Below the pieces are notes generated by a model. It ran no database searches. It was not told the DNA's origin and saw only the letters and a program-made list of their open reading frames with translations. Shown here in pieces: positions 27,272-37,767 of a stretch of 64,000 bases of DNA; within the stretch, counting starts at the first letter, position 1; every line of letters starts with the position of its first letter. Source of the stretch: Streptomyces zhihengii (GTDB lineage: Bacteria > Actinomycetota > Actinomycetes > Streptomycetales > Streptomycetaceae); the NCBI RefSeq assembly GCF_016919245.1, contig NZ_JAFEJA010000002.1, positions 2,296,501 through 2,360,500 on the forward strand. Reading direction: 5' to 3'. The position numbers and the translations under genes were made by a program.

Positions 27272-28597
27272 TCACGCATCCGGCCGCGCGGCTGTCAGAC
27301 GGGAGTCGACATCGACCACACCGGGGACCGCGCGAATCAGCCTGACCAGCACGTCCGCCGGGTACGCCGGGGGCGCGGTGCCGGAAAGGACCACCGTGCC
27401 GTCGACGACGCCGGCGCGCACGTCCAGGGCGTCGGCGGACACGAGCACGAGCCGCACCTCCGCCGCGAGGTCCTCCTCCGGGCGGAGCCATACCTTCAGC
27501 AGGTCGCCCCGGCTGACCATGCCCACCAGGCGCCCGTCGTCGACCACGGGGAGCCGCTTCAGGTGGCCCCGTGCCATCAGCCGCGCCGCCTCCGCGATCG
27601 ACGCCCCGGACGCCACGGTGACGGCGGGACGGGTCATCAGCTCCCGCGCCCGCACGGCGCGCGCCTCGTCACCGCCCTCCGCCTTCAGCAGCAGATCGGC
27701 CTCGGAGACGACGCCCACGACCCGGCCCTCCTCGGACAGCACGGGGAGCGCGCTGACATGCCACTGCTCCATCGTCTCGGCGATCCGCCGGAACGGCGTG
27801 TCGCCGTCCACGGTGATCACCGCGTGGGTCATCACATCGGCGACCGATCTCACCCGCTTCATGACTGCTCCTCTCGCCTCGTGCCCGTGCGGGGGCTCCA
27901 CGTCGAGGGAACGGTTGTCGTACATGCAGCGGATGCTTCCGCGCACGGTCACGACTCCGTCGACCCTGCGGCACAGCCGGTCCAGCACGGGGAGGTCGGC
28001 CCGCTCCTGCACCATGCCCGTCAGATACACGACTCCGTTGTGCACGGTGGCGTGAACGCTGCCCTCGGGCAGTCCCATCGACCCCTCCACCACGGCCTTC
28101 ACGTCGGCGGCGATGTCCTCGTCCCTGCGGAGGAACGGCAGCAGCAGGTCCGACCTGCTGACGACGCCGATCAGACGTTCCGTACGGTCCAGCACGGGCA
28201 GCCTCTTGAGCCGCATCCGCTCCATGGTGCGACCGGTCTCCTGGAGGCTCCAGTCCGGACGGGCGGTGACGACCGGCGCACTCATCAGAGCACGTGCCGT
28301 GCAGGCCGCTTCCGTCCGTGCGGGTGAGGAGGCCCGGCCGCCGGCGGGCGACAGCGCGGAGACGTGGTGGACCAGATCGGCTTCCGACACGATGCCGACG
28401 AGGTGGCCGGCCGTGTCGACCACGGGAACCGCCGACAGGTTCTCGCCGAGCAGCAGCGCGGCGAGCTCCTTGAAGGTCGTCCCGGGCGAAGCCGTGAGAG
28501 GTGCTCGCGACATCACGTCCGCGACCACGGTGCGTCGCCCGGAAGCATGCCGACCGCCGGTGCGTGCGCCGCTCTTCGCCGCCGGTTCCTCCACCAT
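27272..28597 (-). CDS. Double CBS-BON fusion protein (four CBS, two BON)
   Basis: The frame is uninterrupted for 441 codons and encodes two complete CBS-pair/BON modules: module 1 about residues 20-220 (VGIVSEADLV, IGVVSRSDLL, VHATVHNGVVYLTG), then a 25-residue linker (CMYDNRSLDVEPPHG), then module 2 (VVGVVSEADLL, VGMVSRGDLL, VRAGVVDGTVVLSG). An in-frame ATG at 27862, with GAGAGGAG 5-7 nt upstream, precisely begins module 2, so a separate 196-residue product is possible. No stop or frameshift separates the modules. Start 28597 has only a weak GGTGAGG site. It is the likely first gene of an operon with pncB. Confidence 0.85.
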   Translation of the reverse strand: MVEEPAAKSGARTGGRHASGRRTVVADVMSRAPLTASPGTTFKELAALLLGENLSAVPVVDTAGHLVGIVSEADLVHHVSALSPAGGRASSPARTEAACTARALMSAPVVTARPDWSLQETGRTMERMRLKRLPVLDRTERLIGVVSRSDLLLPFLRRDEDIAADVKAVVEGSMGLPEGSVHATVHNGVVYLTGMVQERADLPVLDRLCRRVDGVVTVRGSIRCMYDNRSLDVEPPHGHEARGAVMKRVRSVADVMTHAVITVDGDTPFRRIAETMEQWHVSALPVLSEEGRVVGVVSEADLLLKAEGGDEARAVRARELMTRPAVTVASGASIAEAARLMARGHLKRLPVVDDGRLVGMVSRGDLLKVWLRPEEDLAAEVRLVLVSADALDVRAGVVDGTVVLSGTAPPAYPADVLVRLIRAVPGVVDVDSRLTAARPDA

Positions 28598-28666
28598 TGC
28601 CTCACCGCCCGCGTACGCGTACCGCTCCCCTCCACCATCGTGACTGCGCGGTGCCGGGGAGGGGAG

Positions 28667-28680
28667 GGCCCAATGGTCCC
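28667..28680 (-). promoter_or_regulatory. OsdR/DevR-type box upstream of the double CBS-BON gene
   Basis: GGCCCAATGGTCCC lies 76 bp before the ATG at 28597. A weaker copy (GGGTGCCGGGTGCC, 28689-28702) has its centre 22 bp further upstream. Confidence 0.5.
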
Positions 28681-28897
28681 TCGCGGCCGGGTGCCGGGTG
28701 CCCCTGTCAGGTGGCGTTCCCGGCTCAGGGGCCGGCGGGCTCTCGCCCGTCGTGCCCGTCGCTGACTTGGGGGACCGGCGAGGCGGTGGGATCCTGGAGA
28801 AGGAGCCGGGGCGGCCCGCGAGCCGCCTTGTACATAGGGGCCACGCTCTCCTCCGGCGGCGGAGGCCGGCGTGTCGGGATGTCCGTGGAGCTGTGCT

Positions 28898-29635
28898 ATG
28901 CCGGACAACGGGAGCGTCGATCGCGAGGCCGGGCCTGTCACCGTCGTCGTCGTCGACGACCACGAGGTGGTGCGCCTCGGCGTGCGTGATCTGCTGGAGG
29001 CCGAACCGGATCTGCGCGTGGTGGGGGAGGCCGGCACGGCATCCCAGGCCCTGGCCCGCATCCCCGCGCTCCGGCCACGAGTGGCAATCCTCGACGTCCG
29101 ACTGCCGGACGGGGACGGCATCCATGTCTGCAGGGAACTGCGCTCGCGACTGCCGGGGCTGGCCTGCCTCATGCTGACCTGCTTCGACGACGAGGACGCC
29201 CTGCTCGACGCCATACTGGCCGGGGCCTCCGGCTACGTCCTGAAGCAGATCACCGGCGGCGAACTCGTGCACGCGGTCCGCACGGTGGCCGCCGGCCAGT
29301 CGACCCTCGACCCGGTCGCGACGACCCGCGTCATGGCCAGACTGCGGGAGACCGCGTCGGACGAGGACCGTCGTCCGCAGGGTCTGTCCGGCCTCACCGA
29401 ACGGGAATGGGAGGTTCTCGCACTCGTGGGGCAGGGACTGACCAACAGGGAGATCGGCACGGAGCTCTACCTGGCCGAGAAGACGGTCAAGAACAACATC
29501 TCGCGGCTGATGGCCAAGCTCGGGGTGGAGCGCCGGGTGCAGGCGGCGATCATCGCCGCCAGGGCGATGCCGCCCGGTGAGGGGGGAAGGGACCGGCTGA
29601 CCGCAGCCACCGAAGGATTCCGGTCCCACGCCTGA
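28898..29635 (+). CDS. DevR/DosR-like (OsdR-type) NarL-family response regulator
   Basis: A 245-residue two-component regulator. Receiver (about residues 14-130): acidic pair DD at 20-21, phospho-acceptor Asp66 in LDVRLPDGDG, Thr94, and Lys116 in SGYVLK. LuxR-type HTH (about 165-225) with recognition helix AEKTVKNNISRL, nearly identical to that of mycobacterial DevR, which it also resembles throughout (DDHEVVR-G, LLDAILAGASGYV-K). It is the likely activator of the boxes found from 1169 to 28680. ATG 28898 (GGAG, 7 nt) fits the short DevR N-terminus; GTG 28871 with GGAGG 5 nt upstream is an alternative. No sensor kinase is in the window and I see no clear box upstream. Confidence 0.88.
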   Translation: MPDNGSVDREAGPVTVVVVDDHEVVRLGVRDLLEAEPDLRVVGEAGTASQALARIPALRPRVAILDVRLPDGDGIHVCRELRSRLPGLACLMLTCFDDEDALLDAILAGASGYVLKQITGGELVHAVRTVAAGQSTLDPVATTRVMARLRETASDEDRRPQGLSGLTEREWEVLALVGQGLTNREIGTELYLAEKTVKNNISRLMAKLGVERRVQAAIIAARAMPPGEGGRDRLTAATEGFRSHA

Positions 29636-29729
29636 CCTCCTGCCGTCCGGCGAGGCAAGGAGCGGGTCCGCCGTACTCTGCCGCCCGGGCAGTTCCCGGA
29701 GTCTGCCGCGACGGACCGATGACCCCGTC

Positions 29730-30002
29730 ATGCCGAACGCCACCGTGGTCGTGCGCACGGCGTGCCCCCCCGGCCCGCACGTCAGGGAGGGCGCGCAACT
29801 CGGCATGGCTGCTCCGTCCGAGGGCACGCCGGTCGCACTTGAGGTCGGCATCCTCGACGGCGAGACCACCTTCGTCGGCACCTTCCCCTCCAACCGCCAA
29901 GTCGTCGACGTCGCGCTGCCCCTCGCACAGCACGACCCGACTGTTCCCCACGGCTCGTCGCGAGACCGGCGCGGCCCGCTCGGCCGGGTGGTCAAGCGCT
30001 GA
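29730..30002 (+). CDS. Small hypothetical protein
   Basis: A 90-codon frame (MPNATVVVRTA at the start, then GTPVALEVGILDGETTFVGT) with plausible streptomycete codon use, ending just 4 nt before the convergent cyanophycinase-like gene. No ribosome-binding site is obvious and I do not recognise a family. It might be a remnant of a longer protein. Confidence 0.35.
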   Translation: MPNATVVVRTACPPGPHVREGAQLGMAAPSEGTPVALEVGILDGETTFVGTFPSNRQVVDVALPLAQHDPTVPHGSSRDRRGPLGRVVKR

Positions 30003-30006
30003 CCTT

Positions 30007-31086
30007 CTACGACTCCGTCGGCGCGGTACCGCTCCGGGAGCCGCACGTGCTGGGCGTGCCGTTGTAGAGGTTGGGATCGGGCACGCCGTTGGTCACGCTG
30101 CGCAGGTAGTAGCCGCAGGTGGGCCGGTTCTTGAAGTCGAAGGTGCTGCCTGGTGTCAGGTGCCAGATCTTGAAGCCGGAGTAGCTCAGGGACCGGCCGG
30201 GCACGGCCCGCTCCGGCCGGTGGTCGGCGAGGACGACATAGGCGTCCTCGCCGTAGAGCGTGGCCAGTCCGTTGCGGTCGATGTACAGGGAGCCGCCGCC
30301 CTCCTCGACACCCACACCCCAGGCGCTCTGGCCGCCGGCCAGTCCGTCTTCGACGGCGCGGGCGACGAAGGCCATCGTCCGCCCCATCCGGTCGCGGGTG
30401 ACGAAGTGCGAGTCGTTGACGACTCCGCCGTAATGGGCCCAGTCGAACATGCCCGTGGTGAAGCTGATGTAGCTGTCGTACGGATCGGCGACCGCTTCGG
30501 CGCTGGTGACGCTGCCGTTGCAGGCGTCGTAGACGACCGGGCTGTTGATGTGGTGCCCCGCACTGCCGCCCCCGGATCCGCCGCCCTTGGCGACCACGGA
30601 CTCGACGGACGTCTCCAGTGCGGTGCCCTTCCACCCGGTGTAGCGGCACTGGTCGCCGCCGGCGAAGTCGACGAACTCGGCTTTGCGCACGTCGGTGTTG
30701 ACCTGGGTGTTGTTGCCGTCCGATGCCTTGGTGAGTGTCCAGGTGGTGCAGGAGTTGACTCCCGCGAGACCCATGACGGTGTCGCACTCGGGGGTCCTGC
30801 TCCCCGACGTCGGGGCCGACCCGGCGGGCACCACGACGTCCAGGCTGCCGCTGTTGCCGCGGATCGCGTCGATCGCCCTGCTCATGGATGCCGCGACGAC
30901 GGACCCGGCACCGTTCATGGTGAAGGCGGGACCGTTCCAGGCGGCGCGATCGACGTCGGTGGGGCTGCCGAGCCGGATCCGGTTTGCGGCTGCCTGTGCC
31001 GAGTGTGCGGTGGTTAGGACGCCGGCAAGGGTGAGGAGAGCAACCGCGGCGGAGGCGGCAGGCCGGAGCACGGGGCGCTGATTCAT
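30007..31086 (-). CDS. Secreted cyanophycinase-like S51 peptidase
   Basis: A 359-residue exported protein: signal peptide about residues 1-33 (AAVALLTLAGVLTTAHSAQA). S51/cyanophycinase hallmarks are FAGGDQCRY, the nucleophile motif GGGSAGHH, NDSHFVTRDRMGRTMAFV (the F-x-x-R-x-R-x-x-R region) and GVGVEEGGGSLY. Cyanophycinases cut the Asp-Arg polymer cyanophycin into beta-Asp-Arg dipeptides. The usual N-terminal glycine-rich strand of the family is weak here. A strong GGAGG lies 5 nt before the ATG at 31086. It is divergent from the transporter operon. Confidence 0.75.
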   Translation of the reverse strand: MNQRPVLRPAASAAVALLTLAGVLTTAHSAQAAANRIRLGSPTDVDRAAWNGPAFTMNGAGSVVAASMSRAIDAIRGNSGSLDVVVPAGSAPTSGSRTPECDTVMGLAGVNSCTTWTLTKASDGNNTQVNTDVRKAEFVDFAGGDQCRYTGWKGTALETSVESVVAKGGGSGGGSAGHHINSPVVYDACNGSVTSAEAVADPYDSYISFTTGMFDWAHYGGVVNDSHFVTRDRMGRTMAFVARAVEDGLAGGQSAWGVGVEEGGGSLYIDRNGLATLYGEDAYVVLADHRPERAVPGRSLSYSGFKIWHLTPGSTFDFKNRPTCGYYLRSVTNGVPDPNLYNGTPSTCGSRSGTAPTES

Positions 31087-31378
31087 GGTTCCTCCGTGGG
31101 GGCATGGGCCCGGGAGAGGCGAGGCGGTGGATGTAACGGAACATACAAGCTGAAGCATTTGATGGATAGATGTAGGTCGAGGTCTATGCCCGGGACTGCC
31201 TTGCTCGGGGATATATCCATCTTTGGGGGATTTGATGAGCTTTCTTGTGTGCAGTCGTGCGGCGTTGCAGGAAAGTAACAGGCGATACATCTAGTCACGC
31301 CTGGCGTTCATATGTACTTTCTGGTCTGTGGCCGACGGCGTCGCCGTCGGCAGGGACCACCCGAGAGGCGCTACCGCG
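31087..31378. promoter_or_regulatory. AT-rich divergent control region of the cyanophycin-type cluster
   Basis: This 292-bp region between the secreted peptidase and the ABC transporter is clearly richer in A and T than its surroundings. It holds an inverted repeat GAAAGTA (31271-31277) and TACTTTC (31315-31321) separated by 37 bp. It probably carries both divergent promoters and an operator for the RpiR regulator at 36734; no promoter element is certain. Confidence 0.4.
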
Positions 31379-32323
31379 ATGCATGTTCGACTCACCCGCC
31401 CCCTGGCAGCCACCGCCATGGTGGCCACGGCCCTCGCGGCGCTCTCCGCCTGCGGGAACCCCGAGAGCGCCACCCCACCCGCGGACAAGGCCTCCGTCGC
31501 GGGTGTCACCGTCGAGAAGGACCAGGCCCTGCACGACGCGCTGCCCGACTCCATCAGGAAGTCCGGCACCGTCAGGGTCGCGACCGACGTGCCGTACCCG
31601 CCCTTCGAGATGTTCGTGAAGGAGGGGGAGAGCCAGCTGACCGGCCTCGACTACGACCTCGGCCAGGCACTCGGCGCGAAGCTGGGCGTGACGTTCGCCT
31701 TCACCCCGCAGAAGTTCGACGGCATCGTCCCCGCCATCCAGGCCGGCAAGTTCGACGCAGCGATGTCGGCGATCACCGACAACAAGGAACGCCAGCAGGT
31801 CGTCGACTTCGTCGACTACTCCCAGTCCGGCTCGGGCATCCTCGTCGCCGACAAGAACCCGGCCAAGATCGCCACCCTCGACGACCTCTGCGGACAGAAG
31901 GTCGCAGTCCAGACGGCCACCAACCAGCTCGACCTGCTGAAGTCGCACCAGGCCGCCTGCGCGAAGGCCGGCAAGGGGAAGATCGGCATCCAGACCTTCC
32001 CCAAGGACTCCGACGCCCAACTCGCGCTGCGCTCCGGCAAGGTCGTCGCCCAAGTGCTGACCAAGCCCGCGGCCGGCTGGGTCGCGAAGACGGCGGACGA
32101 CGGCAGCACGTTCGACCTCGTCGAGGACGCGCAGGCCCCCGGAGGCTACAACGCCTCACCCAACGGCATCGCCGTGACCAAGGAACTGCCGGAACTCACC
32201 GACGCCATCCAGAAGGCTCTCCAGGCACTCATCGACGACGGAACCGTCACCAAGATCTTCGACAAGTACGGCGTCGCGTCCATCGCCGTGAAGGAAGCGA
32301 CGAAGAACGCGGCGGTCGACTAG
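31379..32323 (+). CDS. Polar amino-acid ABC transporter substrate-binding lipoprotein
   Basis: A 314-residue family-3 solute-binding protein. The lipobox LSAC (cysteine near residue 27) follows a hydrophobic signal ([14 protein letters not shown]). The mature protein has the family signature [13 protein letters not shown], the arginine-binding-type [16 protein letters not shown] and [21 protein letters not shown] 31379 is followed by MHVRLTRP; an earlier in-frame start lacks a site. It is 2 nt from the permease gene. Amino-acid or short peptide such as Asp-Arg is the likely ligand, by context. Confidence 0.92.
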   Translation: MHVRLTRPLAATAMVATALAALSACGNPESATPPADKASVAGVTVEKDQALHDALPDSIRKSGTVRVATDVPYPPFEMFVKEGESQLTGLDYDLGQALGAKLGVTFAFTPQKFDGIVPAIQAGKFDAAMSAITDNKERQQVVDFVDYSQSGSGILVADKNPAKIATLDDLCGQKVAVQTATNQLDLLKSHQAACAKAGKGKIGIQTFPKDSDAQLALRSGKVVAQVLTKPAAGWVAKTADDGSTFDLVEDAQAPGGYNASPNGIAVTKELPELTDAIQKALQALIDDGTVTKIFDKYGVASIAVKEATKNAAVD

Positions 32324-32325
32324 AC

Positions 32326-33287
32326 ATGATCGACACCAAGACGCCGGCCGACACCCCCGCAACCGCTGTCGCCGCCCGGGACCTGGAAGTCGTCCCGGTA
32401 CGCAACTACGCCAGGTGGCTCGCGGCCGCGGCTTCCGTCACCGCCCTCGTCGGACTGGCCGGCTCCCTCGCCCGGAACCGGAACCTGCGCTGGGACATCA
32501 TCGGCGACTACCTCTTCGCCGACCTCATCTTCACCGGACTGGCCACCACCTTGTGGCTGACCGCCGCCGCGATGGCCCTGGGCCTGGGCCTCGGCACCCT
32601 GATCGCCGTCATGCGGCTCTCCTCCAGCCCCGTCCTCTACGGCCTCGCCACCTTCTTCGTCTGGATCTTCCGCGGCACACCGCTGCTCGTCCAGATCATC
32701 TTCTGGGGCTATGCCGCCGCGCTCTACAAATACGTGATGATCGGCATCCCGTTCACCGACGTCACCTTCTTCCGGGCCGAGACCAACTCCCTTCTCACCC
32801 CCGCGATCGCTGCCCTCCTCGCGCTCGGACTCAACGAGGCGGCCTACGCCTCCGAGATCGTGCGGGCGGGCATCCAGTCCGTCGACACCGGCCAGACCGA
32901 GGCCGCGCACTCGCTCGGCATGCGCCCCGCGCTGACCATGCGCCGCATCGTGCTGCCCCAGGCGATGCGCGTCATCATCCCGCCCATGGGCAACGAGACC
33001 ATCAACATGCTCAAGATGACCGCCCTGGTGTCGGTCATCGCGGCCCACGACCTGATGTCCAACATCCAGGACGTGTACGCGCAGAACTACCAGGTCATCC
33101 CCATGCTCGCCGTCGCCAGCATCTGGTACCTCGGCCTGGTGACCCTACTGAGCATCCCCCAGTCGTGGCTGGAACGCCGCTACGGCCGAGGCACCGCCCG
33201 CGCCGGCCACGCCTCGCCGCTCCGGCGCATGCTCGGCGGAGCGGCCGGCCTCCTCACCAAGAACCCCACCGGCACGAAGGCAGCGCG

Positions 33288-33291
<4 letters not shown>
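32326..33291 (+). CDS. Amino-acid ABC transporter permease
   Basis: A 321-residue HisM/GlnP-type permease with about five membrane helices after a 65-residue N-terminal stretch holding its own hydrophobic segment. The EAA loop is [20 protein letters not shown] near residue 191. It overlaps the ATPase gene by 4 nt (ATGA) and belongs with the upstream lipoprotein and downstream ATPase. Confidence 0.92.
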
Positions 33292-34048
<757 letters not shown>

Positions 34049-34052
<4 letters not shown>

Positions 34053-35263
34053 GCGCCCCCCTGCGGAACCGGCACCGCATCAGCGACCTCCTCGCCCACG
34101 CCCGCTCCCTCCACGACCGGTACCTCACCGACCTGGCCGAGCTCGTCGCCATCGACTCCGGCTCCTACAGTTCCGACGGAGTCAACCGCGTCGCCGACTG
34201 GGTCCACGCCCGACTCGACCGCCTCGGGTTCACCGTCGAACGCGTCCCGCTCACCCCGGTGCGGCACACACCCGCGGGGGACGTGGTGATCGGCCGGAAG
34301 AGGGGCACGCTGCCCGAGACCAGGGGAGGGCGCAGGATCCTGCTGGCCGCGCACATGGACACCGTGTTCGAGGACGGCACCGCCGCCGCCAGGCCCTTCT
34401 CCACGACCGGCTCCCTGGCCCACGGCCCGGGAGTCAGCGACGACAAGGGCGGACTCCTCGCCGGCCTCGTCGCGCTCGAAGTCCTGCGCGACCTGGGACT
34501 CGACGAGTACGCGGAGCTCGTCTTCCTCGCCACCCCGGACGAGGAGATCGGCTCCCCGGCGAGCCGGTCCGTCACCGAGGCGACAGCGCGGGGCATGCAC
34601 TTCGGTCTCGGTCTCGAATGCGCCCGGGAGAACGGCGACCTGGTGATCGCCCGCAAGGGAGTCGCCGACTTCCGCCTCGCCGTCACCGGCCGCGCCGCCC
34701 ATGCCGGCATCGAACCCGAGCGAGGTGCCAACGCAGCACTCACCGCCGCCCACCTCGTCGTCGCGCTCCAGGCCCTCAACGGCCACTGGGACGACGTCAC
34801 CGTGAACGTCGGGGTCGTCCGCGCGGGGGAGCGGACCAACATCGTCTGCCCCGACGCGGAACTGCGGGTCGAGGTCCGTGCCGCCACCACGGCCGATCTC
34901 CGGCGCGCCGAACAGGCCATCAGGGACATCGCCTCCCGGCCCGAAGTCCGCGGCACGGACGTCACCGTCGAACGCCTCGATCTCTGCCCGCCCATGGAGG
35001 ACACATCCCGGTCCCGGCACATGTTCGCCCTCGCTCGCACCTCGGCGGCCGAACTCGGCCTCAGCTTCGGTGCCGCCGCGACCGGCGGCGTCGGTGACGC
35101 CAACCTGATCGCGGGCACCGGCGTTCCCTGCCTGGACGGACTCGGCCCCGTCGGAGGCGCCGACCACACCGCCGACGAGTGGCTCGACACCTCGACCGTC
35201 CCCCAGCGCGTCGCTCTCCTGGCCGCGCTCGTCGTCTCGCTCGGCCACCCCGGCAGCCCCTGA
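34049..35263 (+). CDS. M20 family metallopeptidase (glutamate carboxypeptidase/ArgE-like)
   Basis: A 404-residue cytoplasmic zinc peptidase: metal-binding [12 protein letters not shown] (His/Asp), [10 protein letters not shown], catalytic ATPDEEIGS, and C-terminal GADHTADEW histidine, with a dimerisation domain between (about residues 190-310). It resembles carboxypeptidase G2. In this operon it is suited to cleave an imported dipeptide; isoaspartyl-dipeptide specificity is inference, not visible in the sequence. Starts at GTG 34049 overlapping the ATPase stop. Confidence 0.88.
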
Positions 35264-35334
35264 CACGAACCTTCCCGCGGACCTCGTCCGCGCCTGCTCG
35301 CTCCGCCACCCCAACCGACATCCGGAGGCACACC

Positions 35335-36627
35335 ATGCCCCTTCCCTCCCGGCCCGGCCGCCGTTCCTTCGCCGCAGGCTGCGCCGCACTCGTCCTGGCC
35401 CTCACCTCGGCACCGGCCGTCCACGCGACCGGTGCCCCGGCGAGCTCACGCACCGGCTCGCTGGTCCTGGTCGGCGGTGCCCTCAAGGACGACAACGCCC
35501 GCGTGTACGGCGAGATCATCAAGCGGGCCGGCGGCGCGGGCGCCCGGATCGGGGTGCTGACGGCGGCCTCGGTGCCCGAGAGCCAGGACCCGAACGCCGA
35601 CGACCCGGACACGTGCAGCAATTCCGCCTGCAACGGCGCCTACTACGCCGACCTCTTCCGAAGGCACGGCGCCGCCGACGCCCAGTGGATCCCCATCGAT
35701 CTCGATCACATCGCCAACGCCGAATCCGACGCCGTCGTCGCCCAGGTGAATTCGATGACCGGCTTCTTCTTCGGCGGCGGCGACCAGTACCGCTACGTCA
35801 CCAGCCTGCTGCGCGGTGCCGAGCACACCGACTCCAAGGTCCTGGCCGTCATCCGGACCAAACTCGCCGAGGGAGCCGTTGTCGCGGGCTCCTCCGCCGG
35901 CGCACAGATCGCGGCCGGCCCCGACATGGTGACCGGCGGCGAATCGTACGAAGGTCTCCGCGATGGCAGCGCGGCAGGCTACTTCGACGACCCCACCCGG
36001 CTGGGCCACCTCCCCGAGGGTGGCTTCGGCTTCCTGCGCAGCGGACTCGTCGACACGCACACCGGCGCCTACGGCCGCGAAGGCCGCGCGCTGCGTCTGG
36101 CCGCCGACACCGGACACGACACCGTCTACGCCCTGGAGGAGAACACCGCACTCGTCGTCGACCACCCCGGGACCTCTCACGAGACGATGCGTGTCATCGG
36201 CCCGAATGGCGCGGCGGTGCTCGACCTCAGCCGCGCACGCACCGGCACCGACGCCCGCGGATGGTCCCTGAAGGGAGCCCGGTACACCTATCTCACCGAC
36301 GGCGACCGCTACGACGCCCGCCACCGGCTCGTGCTGCCAGCCGCGGGCAAGCGCCCCCTCACTCCACGCGGCTTCGGCCCGGTGCCCGCGAACACGGACG
36401 TCTTCTTCTCCGTCGCGAACCCCTCCGGCGCCCCGTATTCCTTCCGCACGACCGCGCGCGCCCTCGCCGCGACCCGCGCCCAGAACAGCGCCGTCGCCAC
36501 CACCTACGAATCCGGGCCGCGCTTCACCGTCACCTTCACCAAGAAGCCCGGGTTCCTCGCCTGGACGACGGACAGGACCAGCGCGCAGACCCTCATCGGC
36601 CTGGACATCGCCATCGCACCCCGGTGA
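35335..36627 (+). CDS. Secreted cyanophycinase-like S51 peptidase
   Basis: A 430-residue exported protein: signal peptide about residues 1-32 (Arg-rich start, then CAALVLALTSAPAVHA). S51 features are GSLVLVGGAL at the mature N-terminus, GFFFGGGDQYR, the nucleophile motif VVAGSSAGAQIA, GFGFLRSGLVDTH and ALEENTALVVDH. About 130 C-terminal residues beyond the S51 fold form an extra beta-rich region. CGGAGG lies 6 nt before the ATG. The second such enzyme in the cluster; it shares low identity with the one at 30007, so they may attack different ends or polymers. Confidence 0.82.
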   Translation: MPLPSRPGRRSFAAGCAALVLALTSAPAVHATGAPASSRTGSLVLVGGALKDDNARVYGEIIKRAGGAGARIGVLTAASVPESQDPNADDPDTCSNSACNGAYYADLFRRHGAADAQWIPIDLDHIANAESDAVVAQVNSMTGFFFGGGDQYRYVTSLLRGAEHTDSKVLAVIRTKLAEGAVVAGSSAGAQIAAGPDMVTGGESYEGLRDGSAAGYFDDPTRLGHLPEGGFGFLRSGLVDTHTGAYGREGRALRLAADTGHDTVYALEENTALVVDHPGTSHETMRVIGPNGAAVLDLSRARTGTDARGWSLKGARYTYLTDGDRYDARHRLVLPAAGKRPLTPRGFGPVPANTDVFFSVANPSGAPYSFRTTARALAATRAQNSAVATTYESGPRFTVTFTKKPGFLAWTTDRTSAQTLIGLDIAIAPR

Positions 36628-36677
36628 GCCGGTCGAACGGCGGCCGGTGCCGGGCGCCGTGACCTCAGGAGGCCGCC

Positions 36678-36691
36678 CCGCACACGTGCGG
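36678..36691. promoter_or_regulatory. Palindrome upstream of the RpiR regulator
   Basis: CCGCAC-AC-GTGCGG lies 43 bp before the ATG at 36734. It could be an autoregulatory operator or a chance GC-rich palindrome. Confidence 0.25.
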
Positions 36692-36733
36692 CACTAAGCT
36701 CTCCTCACACACACCAGGGAAGAGGACACGGAC

Positions 36734-37597
36734 ATGGCCGGCACGATCGCCGACGACATTCGCTCCAAGCTCGGCGACCTCAGCCCCGCCGAACGCAAGG
36801 TCGCCCGTGTGATCCTGTCCGGCTACCCGTCGTCCGGCTTCGAGACCGTCGCCGTCATCGCCGAACGCGCCGCCGTCAGCACCCCCACCGTCCTGCGCTT
36901 CGTGGGACGGATCGGATACAACGGCTTCCCCGACTTCCAGGCGGCACTGCGCGGCGAGCTCGACGAACGCAACGCCTCCCCGCTGACCCTGTACGAAGCC
37001 GCAGACGACGCCGTCGACGATGACGGATCCGCAGCCGGCCTCATGTCCCGCAGCGCCAGGCTCTTCAGCGGCGCGCTGACCCGGACCCTCGCGGAGATCC
37101 CGCCCCACGATCTCGAGCGCGCCGTCACTCTCCTCAGCGACCGCAAGCGCCGGATCACCCTGGCCGGGGGGCGCTTCACCGACCTCCTCGCACGGTATCT
37201 CGGCCTCCACCTCATGCAACTGCGCGACGACGTCCGCTTCCTGCCCGACCGGGACGTCGAACGCACCGCCCTCCTCGCGGCCCTCACCCGCCGCGACGTC
37301 CTGGTCGTCTTCGACTACCGCCGGTACGAGGACGACAAGGTCGCCATCGCCCAGCTCGCCCAGGAGCGCGGCGGCAGAGTGGTCGTCTTCACCGACACCT
37401 GGCTCTCACCCGTCAGCGCACACGCCGAAGTCGTCCTGCCCAGCCAGGTGTCGACACCGTCGCCCTACGACAGCCTCGTGCCGACACTCGCCGTCGTCGA
37501 AACCGTGGTCGCGGGTGTTCTCACGGCCCTTGGCGAAGAGGCGCACCGGCACATGCAGCACGGTGAGGACACGGCACGCCGCATCGGGCTCGTCTGA
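36734..37597 (+). CDS. RpiR/MurR family transcriptional regulator (HTH-SIS)
   Basis: A 287-residue regulator: N-terminal HTH_6 (about residues 5-80, AERKVARVILSGYP, AVSTPTVLRFVGRIGYNGFPDF) and a C-terminal SIS domain (about 130-260, ITLAGGRFTDLLARYLGLHL). SIS domains usually sense phosphorylated sugars, but some RpiR members control amino-acid or peptide operons. As the last gene of the cluster, it is the likely regulator of the transporter and peptidases. Confidence 0.9.
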   Translation: MAGTIADDIRSKLGDLSPAERKVARVILSGYPSSGFETVAVIAERAAVSTPTVLRFVGRIGYNGFPDFQAALRGELDERNASPLTLYEAADDAVDDDGSAAGLMSRSARLFSGALTRTLAEIPPHDLERAVTLLSDRKRRITLAGGRFTDLLARYLGLHLMQLRDDVRFLPDRDVERTALLAALTRRDVLVVFDYRRYEDDKVAIAQLAQERGGRVVVFTDTWLSPVSAHAEVVLPSQVSTPSPYDSLVPTLAVVETVVAGVLTALGEEAHRHMQHGEDTARRIGLV

Positions 37598-37767
37598 GCA
37601 CACTGCCCCGTACGCGGCATACCGGCCATTCCAGTGAGCCCATCCCGCAGGACGGGCCATGCAGGCGCAGGGGAGCGGATATCCGGCATAGCGAGTGGGA
37701 TCACGACGAGTCACCGGGGCCCGACGCCTCCTCTCCGGCGCCGCCGCGCGCGGCTTGGAGGATGCGC

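Noticed and set aside
28598..31144. The open frame of the double CBS-BON gene continues upstream for 800 more codons
   Set aside because: The extension is antisense to the DevR-like gene and has low-complexity composition; a normal start exists at 28597.
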